From NCBI GenBank assembly GCA_010015745.1, contig ML978154.1, positions 210,668 to 274,667 of the forward strand: 64,000 nucleotides of DNA, in the 5' to 3' direction. Positions 1 through 9,200 of the stretch are shown one piece after another. The position numbers and the translations under genes are program-made. This DNA is from Setomelanomma holmii (lineage: Eukaryota; Ascomycota; Dothideomycetes; Pleosporales; Phaeosphaeriaceae). How positions within the stretch are numbered: the first letter of the stretch is position 1; every line of letters starts with the position of its first letter. Below the pieces are notes generated by a model. The model was not told the DNA's origin. It searched no databases and was given only the letters and a program-made list of their open reading frames with translations.

Positions 1-1
1 A

Positions 2-160
2 GCCTCAAGGCAGCTTGCACCAAAATCAAAGCGTGTAAAGAGTGGTGGTGGTGCTGCAAGTGGTGAGGCTGTTGCTGAGGCTGCACCACCACCACCACCC
101 AAAACCAACAGCAGAGGCCGCCCCATTAAGCTTCTAACAAAGTTTAGTAGTACAAATTAA
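2..160 (+). pseudogene. C-terminal fragment with AT-hook-like tail, probably transposase
   Basis: An open frame enters from the left edge and stops with TAA at 158-160. It is Gly/Ala/Pro-rich and ends in an RGRPIK motif followed by a short basic tail, which is the style of AT-hook-like endings seen in some fungal DDE transposases. The sequence lies on the opposite strand to the Fot1-type remnant that follows, so it is not that element's own C-terminus. The family is inferred from composition and position only; it could be the end of an ordinary DNA-binding protein cut off by the window edge. Confidence 0.35.
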
Positions 161-309
161 TCGCATGGCTTTGTTTACTACTCTACCATGAAATCTTGAA
201 ATAATAGCTATTGTTGGTGGCTCAATAGCCTCATCTTTGGTGGTGTTGTTTTGGTGTTCCCCGCGCATCACGCGCCCCCGCGCATCACACGTCCATCCTC
301 GTTAAGCGT

Positions 310-1102
310 TAAAGTGCTTTAGCTACTGCAGACTAAGCTTGTTTATCGTCTAGCCGTTCTCAGAGACTGCAATAACCTAATTAAAAGGTAGGTCATCCTC
401 CTTGTACTAGGTGGAGAGGTGGTTCTTGCCTTAGAAGATGACAAAGAGTGGGATTGCCCACCTAGTTGCATTGATGCCTTAGATCACCGTAGTCTACTCT
501 CGATTACCCTGCTGTACCGTCTTCGGCCGTCCTCGACGCTCAGAGCTAGTAACTACTGCTCTAGTTAATATCTTGCCTATCATGAAGCCTGTCTTGTCAA
601 AGTTGTAGGTATTCTTATCAAGGATACTATGCTTGGCTTTCGTGTTCTCTACAAGTTTAAACCAGCCTTGTACAGCCTTGGGATCCTCGCAGAGAGCTCT
701 CTTGTAGTCGTACTTGCGATTGAACTTGACTTGCAGCTCATCGCAACGTTTGACGAAGTTTCTAGCCTAGCGGACGCCCACTCACCGTTGGCTACGCTCC
801 TTGTGCAGTAGATCAGCTATATCCTTGACAGCAGCAACTCAGGATGGAAATTCTCGCGCGTTAAGGTTAAGTATATGCTGAACAATCACCTCCTCCTTAG
901 TTGGACGGAGGTTCTTTGAGTTGGGCGTGCAATCGCGTCGAAACTGCTTTCCAGCGTGTTGGTCGCTTAGCGTCTGTTGAGGAACGTTGTAGATCTTAGC
1001 TGCGCGTCGTTGGGAGAGATTCGTGTTTTGTTCGATAGCCAGAAGCGCAAGCTGTAACCGAGCCTCCTTTGAAGCTGGTAGCTCATTGTGTTGTGAAGTC
1101 AT
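310..1102 (-). pseudogene. Decayed Fot1/pogo-type (DDE1) transposase
   Basis: From 1102 leftwards the minus strand reads an N-terminal helix-turn-helix segment (LALLAIEQN...RRAAKIYNVPQQTLS) typical of pogo/Fot1 transposases. Past an in-frame stop near 839 it continues with further family blocks: a KYDYKRAL-type stretch, the YNFDKTGF block that corresponds to the family's YNFDETGF, VVTSSERRGRPKTVQ, the NRESTTVI strand, and HLSTWYKED. Several stops interrupt it and the match is lost at about 305-310, before the remaining catalytic part. It is therefore a dead, truncated copy. The family call is firm from motif order. Many of the stops are TGA or TAG in place of coding triplets, compatible with RIP. 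Confidence 0.8.
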
Positions 1103-1151
1103 CTCGTCTCTACTGTGTGGGACGGTAGAAAACAGTAGGGTCTTGGCAGAG

Positions 1152-1182
1152 TGACCGACTCGCTTGTATGACCGACTCGCTT
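1152..1182. repeat. Short direct repeat at element edge
   Basis: The 14-mer TGACCGACTCGCTT occurs at 1152-1165 and again at 1169-1182, a 17-nt period. It sits between the transposase start codon and the 3' end of the neighbouring GTPase gene. Terminal subrepeats of this kind are common at ends of fungal DNA transposons, so it probably marks the right end of the Fot1-type element. No matching left end is visible. Confidence 0.5.
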
Positions 1183-1192
1183 ATCAAGTACG

Positions 1193-3304
1193 TTAATACG
1201 TAAGTACTTCTCTATTATACAACAACGATGCAGCTACCTTTCTTCTAGTATTTAGTGCATCTCTCGACTTCTTCTTCTTTTTGGACGTCAAGCTCTTCAC
1301 CTTTCTCAGATCATTACTCTCCTCGCTCTCCACTCTATGTTTCTCTGGCCGCATCCAATCCGCTGGTGCGATATCCAACCCCACGGCCTTCAGCACAGCA
1401 TACCGCACATGATCGATGCCCAGCCTCCTACCGCCCACAACAATCTCACTGCTGCATGCGAGAATCTCGCCCAAGGCGCCACCACCAATAGGTGGTTTGA
1501 TCTCAGGTTTCAGCTTTTCCATCACAGCTCGCAGCTTTTCCACGGATCCCGTTGCCTTTGGTCGAGAGCCTTTCTTGTTAACGAGCTTGATATCTGTGTT
1601 CTTGGGGATGTACAGCTTGTCCATCTTCGACAGGATGACCTGGTGTGACACGCCCGCCAGGCGGAGTGAGGCCAATAGCGCTCGGTCCTTGTCTTTGATG
1701 CCGTGCTCTGCGTCGAGAAGAATGAACACTCGACGAAGCTGCTTGCGCGACTGGATGTACTTCATGATTTCAACACCCCACGACGTCAGCGAGCCTTCAC
1801 CGTAGCCGGGCATGTCGACAATGACCAGTCCGCCATGCCCAACCATTCTTTCTCGACCTTTTGCATCCTTCTCCAGAGCAATGCCGGTCCCTGCGCCTAT
1901 ACCATAGAAGTTCATAGTCTTAGTGAAACCGCGCGTCGCGCTCGTCCGTGCCACTAGGTCCTTCACGTTGGCGTCCACGATCGCATTCAGCAAACTGCTT
2001 TTGCCAACGTTGCTGCGGCCAACGAAGGCTACTTCGGGCACATCAGAGTCAGGAATCTTCCGAAAGTGCGCTGCGCTGGTGAGCAGACGAGGCGGCTTCC
2101 GATCTTTCATGAAGAAGGTATTTGCACGAGATATTTGGTGGATGGTAGGCGGGAATGTCTCCCAATACCAATTGGCGTGCTCGTGAACTCTCAGGACCGG
2201 GTTAATGTCGGCGGATGCATCCCCTGTTGTTGCGCCTTGATCGATCGAAGTCTTTGCTGACTTGAGTCTGGCGCCTAATGGTCCAGAAGGAGCCGACGGC
2301 ATTAGCTTGTCGGTGGACGCGGTCTGCTGTGCGTTGTTTGATGAAGGCTCGACCTTGTCGATCATGTGCTGCTTCTTGAACTTTGGGATGATTGGAACCA
2401 AACGACCTCTTCGTCTCCTTCGTATATACAGTCCCGTCAGTGGTCGAGATGCCTCTTTGACAGGCCGTTCCACGGCAGACGTCCTCGATAGGTCTTGCAA
2501 CTCGTTGCTTGTTGATGTCCTAACCATGCCGGATAGCTCATCGCCCATTTCTACCTTTGAGGCAGATGCGATCGTATGGCGCAGATCGACAGCAGGAGTT
2601 CCCAAGTGATCTACGAGGTTGTCTGTTGAGGTGTTTTCAAGCCGGTCCGACTCATTTGTGTTGGAAAGTAAAAGTATCTTCCTCAAAGGTAACCGCGCTC
2701 GCACTCGTCGAACACGTCCTCCAGTGGCTTGATGTGTCACAGTCGAGAATTCCTGGAGCGGTTGCGACAAGTCTAATCGCTGCTCTTCCACAACAACGAG
2801 CGGTACCAGTTCTTGAGAGTCAATGTCCTTCCTGCGCGATTTGTCTTTTTGCACCCGCAACTCCCCTTCCCATCTGTGCAAATTCTCATTCCGTGTTTGC
2901 ATCCTTCTCTTCTCCCATATTCGAACTTTCTCCTCCTCTATTCGAACCTTGATCTCCTTGATCCGTTGCTTTCTCGATTCCTGCACTTTCTTCGACCAGG
3001 TACTCATAGACCCAATATTGTCCAAATTTTCAACCACTGTGTTTGGACCATCTTTGATCACAAGGTTGATCCTAGGTCCTGCTTGTTTACCATCAAACTC
3101 GACACGTCGAACTCTAACCTCCGGAGCTCCTTCGGTATCCTGTTGCCGGGTCGGCGCGGCGTTGGAGGATGGGGAAGTTGCATATTTGCGGCGAGCGAGG
3201 TTCTGGATGCACCGGTGGCATACGTATCGTGAGCCTGGTGGGAGAAACGGCATCGAAGGAGGAAACAAGCATAAGATGCGAACTGTGGGATGATGGAAGT
3301 TCAC
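1193..3304 (-). CDS. MRX8: Mitochondrial EngB/YihA-type GTPase (Mrx8-like)
   Basis: Intronless, up to 703 aa. The C-terminal half is an EngB-family G domain: P-loop GRSNVGKSS near residue 426, the TRGFTK switch region, Walker B DMPGYGEG near 496 and the SKMD base-recognition motif near 558. A glycine-rich insert follows the TRGFTK segment. Bacterial EngB assists large ribosomal subunit assembly; the yeast relative Mrx8 is mitochondrial, and the same role is inferred here. The N-terminus (PPGSRYVCHRC...LARRKYAT) is basic, Ser-rich and free of early acidic residues, a likely import signal. Methionine 18 (3253) may be the true start because this segment begins there. A long disordered basic region (residues 60-370) separates targeting signal and G domain. 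The stop lies about 10 nt from transposon-type repeats, so the 3' UTR is probably disturbed. Confidence 0.85.
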   Translation of the reverse strand: MNFHHPTVRILCLFPPSMPFLPPGSRYVCHRCIQNLARRKYATSPSSNAAPTRQQDTEGAPEVRVRRVEFDGKQAGPRINLVIKDGPNTVVENLDNIGSMSTWSKKVQESRKQRIKEIKVRIEEEKVRIWEKRRMQTRNENLHRWEGELRVQKDKSRRKDIDSQELVPLVVVEEQRLDLSQPLQEFSTVTHQATGGRVRRVRARLPLRKILLLSNTNESDRLENTSTDNLVDHLGTPAVDLRHTIASASKVEMGDELSGMVRTSTSNELQDLSRTSAVERPVKEASRPLTGLYIRRRRRGRLVPIIPKFKKQHMIDKVEPSSNNAQQTASTDKLMPSAPSGPLGARLKSAKTSIDQGATTGDASADINPVLRVHEHANWYWETFPPTIHQISRANTFFMKDRKPPRLLTSAAHFRKIPDSDVPEVAFVGRSNVGKSSLLNAIVDANVKDLVARTSATRGFTKTMNFYGIGAGTGIALEKDAKGRERMVGHGGLVIVDMPGYGEGSLTSWGVEIMKYIQSRKQLRRVFILLDAEHGIKDKDRALLASLRLAGVSHQVILSKMDKLYIPKNTDIKLVNKKGSRPKATGSVEKLRAVMEKLKPEIKPPIGGGALGEILACSSEIVVGGRRLGIDHVRYAVLKAVGLDIAPADWMRPEKHRVESEESNDLRKVKSLTSKKKKKSRDALNTRRKVAASLLYNREVLTY

Positions 3305-3480
3305 GCATGGTCAAAGCTTCATTCATACCGTACTGTAACTTTTCGCCGCAGCACCTCCGCGATGAACTTTAACAACTGCAGCACTTACATCAACGCCGTT
3401 CCGGACTTTCAATAAGTGCTACCAACTCAATCGCCTCTAAACCGACAGCCTTGATTCTAAACGCCCTCAGTTCCAAAGCA

Positions 3481-3858
3481 ATGTCCTCCGCCGCCCCGCA
3501 AATTCGCTCCCTCTACCGGCGCATCCTCCGCGAACTCCCCCTCCCCAGCGCCAACAACACCAGCTCCGCGATCCCGTCCCGTACCGCGCACCACAAACTC
3601 TCCTCGCCATCCACGCTCCAGAAACGAATCCGCGACACAATTGTAAGACAGCCCGCAAGTGCAACAAGTCAAATCCAAGAAGCCGAGCAATTTGCACAAT
3701 ACGTTGCCGCGCAACGCACGTATATCACGCTGATTGAGCGGTATAATCCGGGCATGGGGATGAGTGAGGAGGAGAGGGTGCGGTTGAGTGCGAGGAGGGT
3801 GGGAATGGATTTGCCTGTGGAATTTGAGAGTGGGAGTGGAGAGAGTGGAAAGGCGTGA
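3481..3858 (+). CDS. FMC1: ATP synthase assembly factor FMC1 (LYR-type)
   Basis: Intronless, 125 aa from the ATG at 3481. An in-frame ATG ten codons upstream (3451) exists, but family members start just before the QIRSLYRRILREL segment, so the later start is preferred. The protein shows the LYR-like motif SLYRRILRELP at its N-terminus, then EQFAQYVAAQRTYITLIERYNPGMGMSEEERV and a VGMDLPVEF end, the order expected for FMC1. In yeast Fmc1 works with Atp12 in folding of the F1 alpha subunit in the mitochondrial matrix. It is divergent from the GTPase gene (about 180 nt between starts), so two mitochondrial biogenesis genes share a promoter region; co-regulation is an inference. The middle (residues 20-45) is a Ser/Pro-rich insertion. 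Confidence 0.85.
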   Translation: MSSAAPQIRSLYRRILRELPLPSANNTSSAIPSRTAHHKLSSPSTLQKRIRDTIVRQPASATSQIQEAEQFAQYVAAQRTYITLIERYNPGMGMSEEERVRLSARRVGMDLPVEFESGSGESGKA

Positions 3859-4141
3859 GAGGCAGAGGGGACTGCGAGGCATGATTAGATTCATGGATAT
3901 ATTACACGGAGCTCAAGCGGGTGGGAGGCAGAAGTGGCAGCAAGGACATGGGCCGAATGCATAATGGCTCGTAGATTAGGCATAGACCTGGCGAAGCTAG
4001 AGAGCGTGTACGAAGTCGAGCACATAAACAAGAGCTCAGAAGCATAGTGGACAGTGTGGAAAGCCGCGACCTTGAAGAGAAGGCCGATTAAAAGCCGCTC
4101 GAGTTACGCCGACTCGATTAACGAATCTATCGTCTAATATA

Positions 4142-4399
4142 CTAAGTATCGTCCAAACGCCAAAGTCCGCAGTGATGCTCGCGAAACATGCGCCCAAACC
4201 GAAGGGTATGATACTTTTTCTGCTTCCCGACTCCTGCCAAACGGTGTGAAGGTTCGAAGCCCGCGTCGTCTTGTGCCTTCCTCAGATCTAATATCGCAAC
4301 CTGAAGACTGTAGCGGCTCTCGTCACACTCATCGAGCAGCTTTCTTAGCTTCTTCTCTTCCACTTCATACTCCTTCAGGCTCCACCGAGCTGGCTCGTC
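4142..4399 (-). other. Possible terminal exon of an unannotated small gene
   Basis: On the minus strand an open stretch of 85 codons starts directly after a plausible acceptor (CACATGGTCAG) at 4400 and ends in TGA at 4142. Its first half is charged and helical (DEPARWSLKEYEVEEKKLRKLLDECDESRYS), unlike random translation. No start codon lies in it and the SRP40 gene ends cleanly 50 nt upstream, so a 5' exon would have to lie in or beyond SRP40. It may be just the SRP40 3' UTR. Function unknown. Confidence 0.25.
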
Positions 4400-4448
4400 C
4401 TGACCATGTGAAATACGTCCTAATCAACAGAACGTCAGTCCTAGCCCT

Positions 4449-5738
4449 TCAGTCTTCAAACTTGATACCCTTGCCTCCCGATGTATCGATTGCTCCACCA
4501 CGGTACGAACCTCTCTTCTTCTTGTTCTTCTCTTTTGTGAAACCTTTGCCCTTCGTCACGATCAGATCCGCATGGGCACGCTCGGCGTAATCGTAGGGAA
4601 CGTAGGCGTTGCTTGCGAGCTTCGGATCGACCTTGGTGTCGGCCTTGATGCGCTGAAAGCGGTTTTCGACGTGGTTCTTCTTTGCCTTGACGGGCTCCTC
4701 AGCAGAGGGTGAACCACTGAACTTGCGTTTGCTGCCTGCAGCAGGTATGGGTGAGCCTGCGGGGAGTGTGGCGGACGAGTCGGTGGAGGAACCCTTGCGT
4801 TGAGCAGAACTGGGCACTGCCTCGGCGTCAGAGTCGGAATCGGAGGAGCTATCAGAAGAGCTATCGGACGAGCTCGAGTCGCTTGAAGAAGATGATGAAG
4901 ATGCAGCCTTCTTTGCGGCCTTCTTGGCCTTGACTGGTGTCTTCGCTTCTGCCTCCGACTCACTGTCTGACGAGCTGGAGTCGCTCGACGAGTCCGACGC
5001 ACTTGATGCCGATGAGGAGGACACTGATGCCGCCTTCTTGGCTACCTTCTTCGTTTTTGTAACCTTCTCAGCTTCAGACTCGGAACTGCTGTCGCTATCA
5101 GAGTCGCTTGAGTCGCTCGATGCACTGGACGAGTCGGAATCGGATGCGGGAAGGGGCTTGCTCGCGGGCTCAGAGTTTGAATCGCTGCTTGAATCGCTGC
5201 TGGAGTCGCTGTCTGAGTCGCTTGAGGAGGACGCGGAGGACGAAGACACAGACTTGGCTTTCGTGACTTTCATCGTCTTCGCTGGGACGAGTGCAGTCTC
5301 TGCCTCTGACTCGGAATCAGAATCAGAGCTCGAGTCGGAGGATTCTGAGCTTGAAGAGTCGGAGCTAGAGTCAGACGAGGTGGACGGTGTCTTCTTGACT
5401 GCTGCTTTCTTGCTGATTTTTGCCTTCTTGAGAGCCTTCTTGGGCTCGACCTCAGACTCGCTACTGGAGTCGCTCGAATCGCTGCTAGTGGCAGTGCTTT
5501 CGACGCTCTCGCCGTCTACGTCCATGGCCTCGGGCACATTTTGCGTCTTTTGCCACTGCTCGTACTCTTTGAGCTTCCCTGCAGCGTCCTTGTAGCCTTT
5601 CTGCTTCAGAAATAACTCGATTGAGCTGAGTGGCACTGGGGTAGTCGGAGTTTCTGGCATGTCGCGTGCGGTAGTATTGGTTTTCTTTGCCTTCTTGTCG
5701 CTACTGGATCTCTTGGCGAGTTTCTTGTTGGTCGCCAT
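4449..5738 (-). CDS. SRP40: SRP40/Nopp140-like nucleolar phosphoprotein
   Basis: Intronless; 429 aa from the ATG at 5738 (an in-frame ATG three codons upstream is less likely). Three parts are visible. A LisH-like helix (SSIELFLKQKGYKDAAGKLKEYEQW) lies at about residues 35-65. A long array of Ser/Asp/Glu blocks alternates with Lys/Ala blocks (about 75-320), the pattern of Nopp140-type casein-kinase-2 targets. The conserved SRP40 C-terminal domain ends in DLIVTKGKGFTKEKNKKKRGSYRGG...GIKFED. Nopp140/Srp40 proteins chaperone snoRNPs and RNA polymerase I components in the nucleolus. The length and C-terminus fit the family well. The Ser codon arrays make a long mirror ORF on the plus strand, which is an artefact. 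Confidence 0.9.
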   Translation of the reverse strand: MATNKKLAKRSSSDKKAKKTNTTARDMPETPTTPVPLSSIELFLKQKGYKDAAGKLKEYEQWQKTQNVPEAMDVDGESVESTATSSDSSDSSSESEVEPKKALKKAKISKKAAVKKTPSTSSDSSSDSSSSESSDSSSDSDSESEAETALVPAKTMKVTKAKSVSSSSASSSSDSDSDSSSDSSSDSNSEPASKPLPASDSDSSSASSDSSDSDSDSSSESEAEKVTKTKKVAKKAASVSSSSASSASDSSSDSSSSDSESEAEAKTPVKAKKAAKKAASSSSSSSDSSSSDSSSDSSSDSDSDAEAVPSSAQRKGSSTDSSATLPAGSPIPAAGSKRKFSGSPSAEEPVKAKKNHVENRFQRIKADTKVDPKLASNAYVPYDYAERAHADLIVTKGKGFTKEKNKKKRGSYRGGAIDTSGGKGIKFED

Positions 5739-6243
5739 GATTCGCAATCGCTATACGTGGCTTCTGTAATGAGTGTCGAGGGCGTGGGTGAGCAGTAAAG
5801 GCAGTCGATGTAGGCGCGAAAAAAAAGTTATGGCGGGCGGTACGCACCTGCCCGTCAGCTAAACCGAAAGCGATAATCCCTGTCACTTGCCCGTGCGCTG
5901 CCGTTCCATATGAAGTACACGACGCCATCTCCGCATCGCAGTAAGACAGTCTCTCATTTACTTGTCGTCGCCGTCTTTTGGTGGAATGCGCATTGGAGCT
6001 CGCCTGTCCCGGCGCCGTCTATCTGTTTCCCTCCGCTTGCTGCCCGAGTGCAGCAGCGCTCACTGACGCTATATCGCTCCGCACCCACTCGCGCGGGAGC
6101 CCACCTGTCACTTTACATGGCACCAAATCTTGAGACACAACCTCCGCAACCAGCTCTCAGCACTCACTGAACGCCACTGTCATGCTTCGCGAACCAATAC
6201 ACATATCTGAGCCGTAGTGCAGCCGAACAGTGCAGACGTCAAC
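5739..6243. promoter_or_regulatory. Divergent promoter region SRP40 / SEC3
   Basis: About 500 nt between two divergently transcribed genes. It holds pyrimidine-rich stretches and an A-run at 5819-5828, but no coding sequence or clear TATA box. I see no specific operator. Confidence 0.4.
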
Positions 6244-9200
6244 ATGGACGGAAGGCAGCGCAACTACCCCAATGGCCTGGGTGATGCCAGAGCTCCGACC
6301 AGTCGCCCGTCTACCGGAGGCGCAAGGGGACCGCCCTCCACGAACAGCTCCAGCTCGGCTCCTTCTGGAATTTCCCGCGCCGAACGCTTCGACGACGAGC
6401 GCCGCCGCATTACAGAGAGCTGCTTCGCCAAGGTCGACGAGCAAGGACAGCGTAAGTCATGGTGAGGGATCGAAGTGCAGGTAGAGGATGAGCGGGAACC
6501 GCAGAGTCAGCTGGTCACACACTGGTACTGACAGTTTTTGAGTCCAGGAATCGTACATTACGCACATCCGCGTCCAAGAAGATGGCTCGTATCCGCAATC
6601 TCCTCCACCACCAACTGCACCTGCCTCGAACAAGAAGGCCCGTATCATCATGATCTCGGTTCGGAACACTGGAAGAGTTAAGCTCCACAAGGCACGCGAG
6701 AATGCAAATGGGACTTTCTCGATCGGTAAGTCCTGGCCAATGGAAGATCTGTCAGCCGTCGAGAACTACGTGCACCTCAATCCCAAGGACGATGAGGAAG
6801 CCCAGAGGAAGAAGTGGGCAGGCGAAAAGGGTTTCACTGTTACCATCACCAAGCCGTACTATTGGGAAGCGGGTACGGCAAAGGAGAAGGAGTTCTTCAT
6901 TGGCAGCATGGTCAAAATCTACAACAAATACACCAAGGGAGAATTCCCAATCTTGACTGGTTTCAGTGCGAGCGAGCTGAACGGTCTTACCAACGGTCAA
7001 CCGCATCTTGCCACAACGGAGGGTCGCGCCAATGGCGTAGCGACTAGCGGGGATGTAAGAGCACCGAGGCAAGCGCGGGAAGGCACACCTGAGCAGCGAC
7101 CAATGCCCCCGAAATCGCCTGGTCCTCCACCGCGAAGACTGGGAGAATCGCCACAACTGCTCTCTGATGATGGTCGAAGAGGGCCTATGTCAGGTCAGAA
7201 TCCCAACTTCAGGAGACCGCCAGGGGAGTATCAAGGACCAAGAAGACCAGGTGGTCCGGACGATCAGTTTCGTAGCGGAAGTCGACCAACGACAGGGGAC
7301 GATGCTCGTCGACCCTCACCCTTCGGCCCAGGGCAAGGTCCTGGTGCCATGCCATCGATGCCCGATCTACGGCAGAAGCGCTCTATGGAGCAAAGTATCC
7401 GGTCGCGACCGAGTGGAGATAGCATGAGACGACCGCCCATGCAAGGACGTGATCCTATGCCTCCAACCCCACAGTTCCCATCCCAAACTTTGACACCCCA
7501 GTCTTCAACATCTGAATTTGTCAATCGGCCCAGAACTCCCGAGTCGAGCTATCTTCCACCCAGTCTCAGCCCAGCTAGACGCGCTCTTGGTGACGACGGA
7601 CAGTCGCAGAGGTCGCAAAGATCTGTAGAGGATCTCTCGTTTGACCAAGGACCGCCTGGTGTGCCACCACTCGACCAGCGAAGACTCAATGGAGGACCAC
7701 CACCAAAACGAGATCTGTCACCACCTAGGGGTCTTCGCCCTGGCACTGCCCAAAGCAATGCAAGCTCTAACTTTGCGCGCAATGAAGAGGCTGCTCCTGA
7801 AGAACCTCCTCAGCGGAGAAGACCCTTCATGGAGACACGACCTTCAGAAGGATCTCAACGTAGTGATTTCCCAACACCGCTCATGTCTGCAACCCCGCCA
7901 ATCGATGTGCCACCCAGACGGCGGCCACAAGAGATGCCCGAAAGACCCAAACCAGCGCCTCAACTCGCGCCTGCGCCATCGCAGGAGATACCACCTCCAA
8001 CACAGCCGACTCCGCCCCCAACATCACCTCTACCTCAAGTACCAGCAGCACCTGAGCCCACCGAATCAGCCCTTGCCATTCAGCCTGTTGCAGCTGAATC
8101 AGAGACAGCTCCAAGTGTCAAATCACCGACAGAAGAAACAGAGGCTCATCGACCCGGCATGGGACCAATGGTGAAGAAGACGCTTGCCGCGTCAGATGCA
8201 GCCAGCAAGTTTCGAAAAGCTGCGGCTGCTGCTGGTGCCTTCAAACCTCGCGCTGGTGGTGCAGCCGCAAAGCTGTTTGCTCCAAAAGAAGCAAAAACGT
8301 CAGACGAGCCCGATGGAATCAGTGGAGTCTTTGTACCTCAGCGGCAGGCGCCTAAGGAGGCACCAAAAGAAGCTGCAAAGGAAGAGGTGCCGAAGCCCGT
8401 CGAGGAACCGCCGAAGCTGGTACCAGATCGGTCTTCAAAAGAGCGGCCGCGCATCAGCACCGAAGCAGTTCCTTCCGTGACCGTATCCAGTCCCTTGTCG
8501 CCGACACCAGCGACTACACAAGCCGATGTGGAAGAGAAGGCACTGTCTACCAGTCAGACAGTCGTGCAGAAGGCGAGCGTCGAACCTGAGCTCCGCCGCA
8601 AGAAACGCAGATCTAACCAACAGATCATGAATATTTCTAAGCTTGGTATTGATCCGCGCTTGATCGATGAGCAAGGTATCGAGTTCGAAAGCCTGCTCTC
8701 GGAGCTCGGCTGGGGCAGTAGTGAGCTCTCAGCCAAGCACATCGAATCACTGGAGGCCAACATCAAGCGCGAGATTGCTCGCGTCGAGGCAGGAAGCTGG
8801 CTCAACCATCTCGAGCAAAAGGACGATCGCGTCGAGGCTGTCGAGCGCATGCTTGACCGTGCCATTGCAGAATGTGATGAGCTCGAGGGCTTGCTCACTC
8901 TATACAATGTTGAACTAGGCGTAAGTTCACTTGCCCCTAGCTGCAACTCAGTTACCTCGAAATTTGCAATGCTGACCAGCAAACAGAGCCTCAACGATGA
9001 CATCGCCTTCATCGAAGCTCAAGGTCAAGGTCTACAAGTGCAGACCGCAAATCAACGGCTTCTTCAACATGAGCTCCAGCAGTTGGTGGAGACCATATCG
9101 ATCACCTCAGATCAACTAGAGTCGCTAAGACGCGCGCCGATTGGTAAGATGAACGGTTTGAAAGATATCGAGTCCTCTTTGGTCCTCCTCTACAAAGCCC

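Noticed and set aside
4924..5595. Plus-strand ORF of 223 aa, Ser/Asp/Glu-rich, opposite SRP40
   Set aside because: It is the mirror of the Ser-codon arrays in SRP40; no start context, no family and wrong composition for a separate gene.
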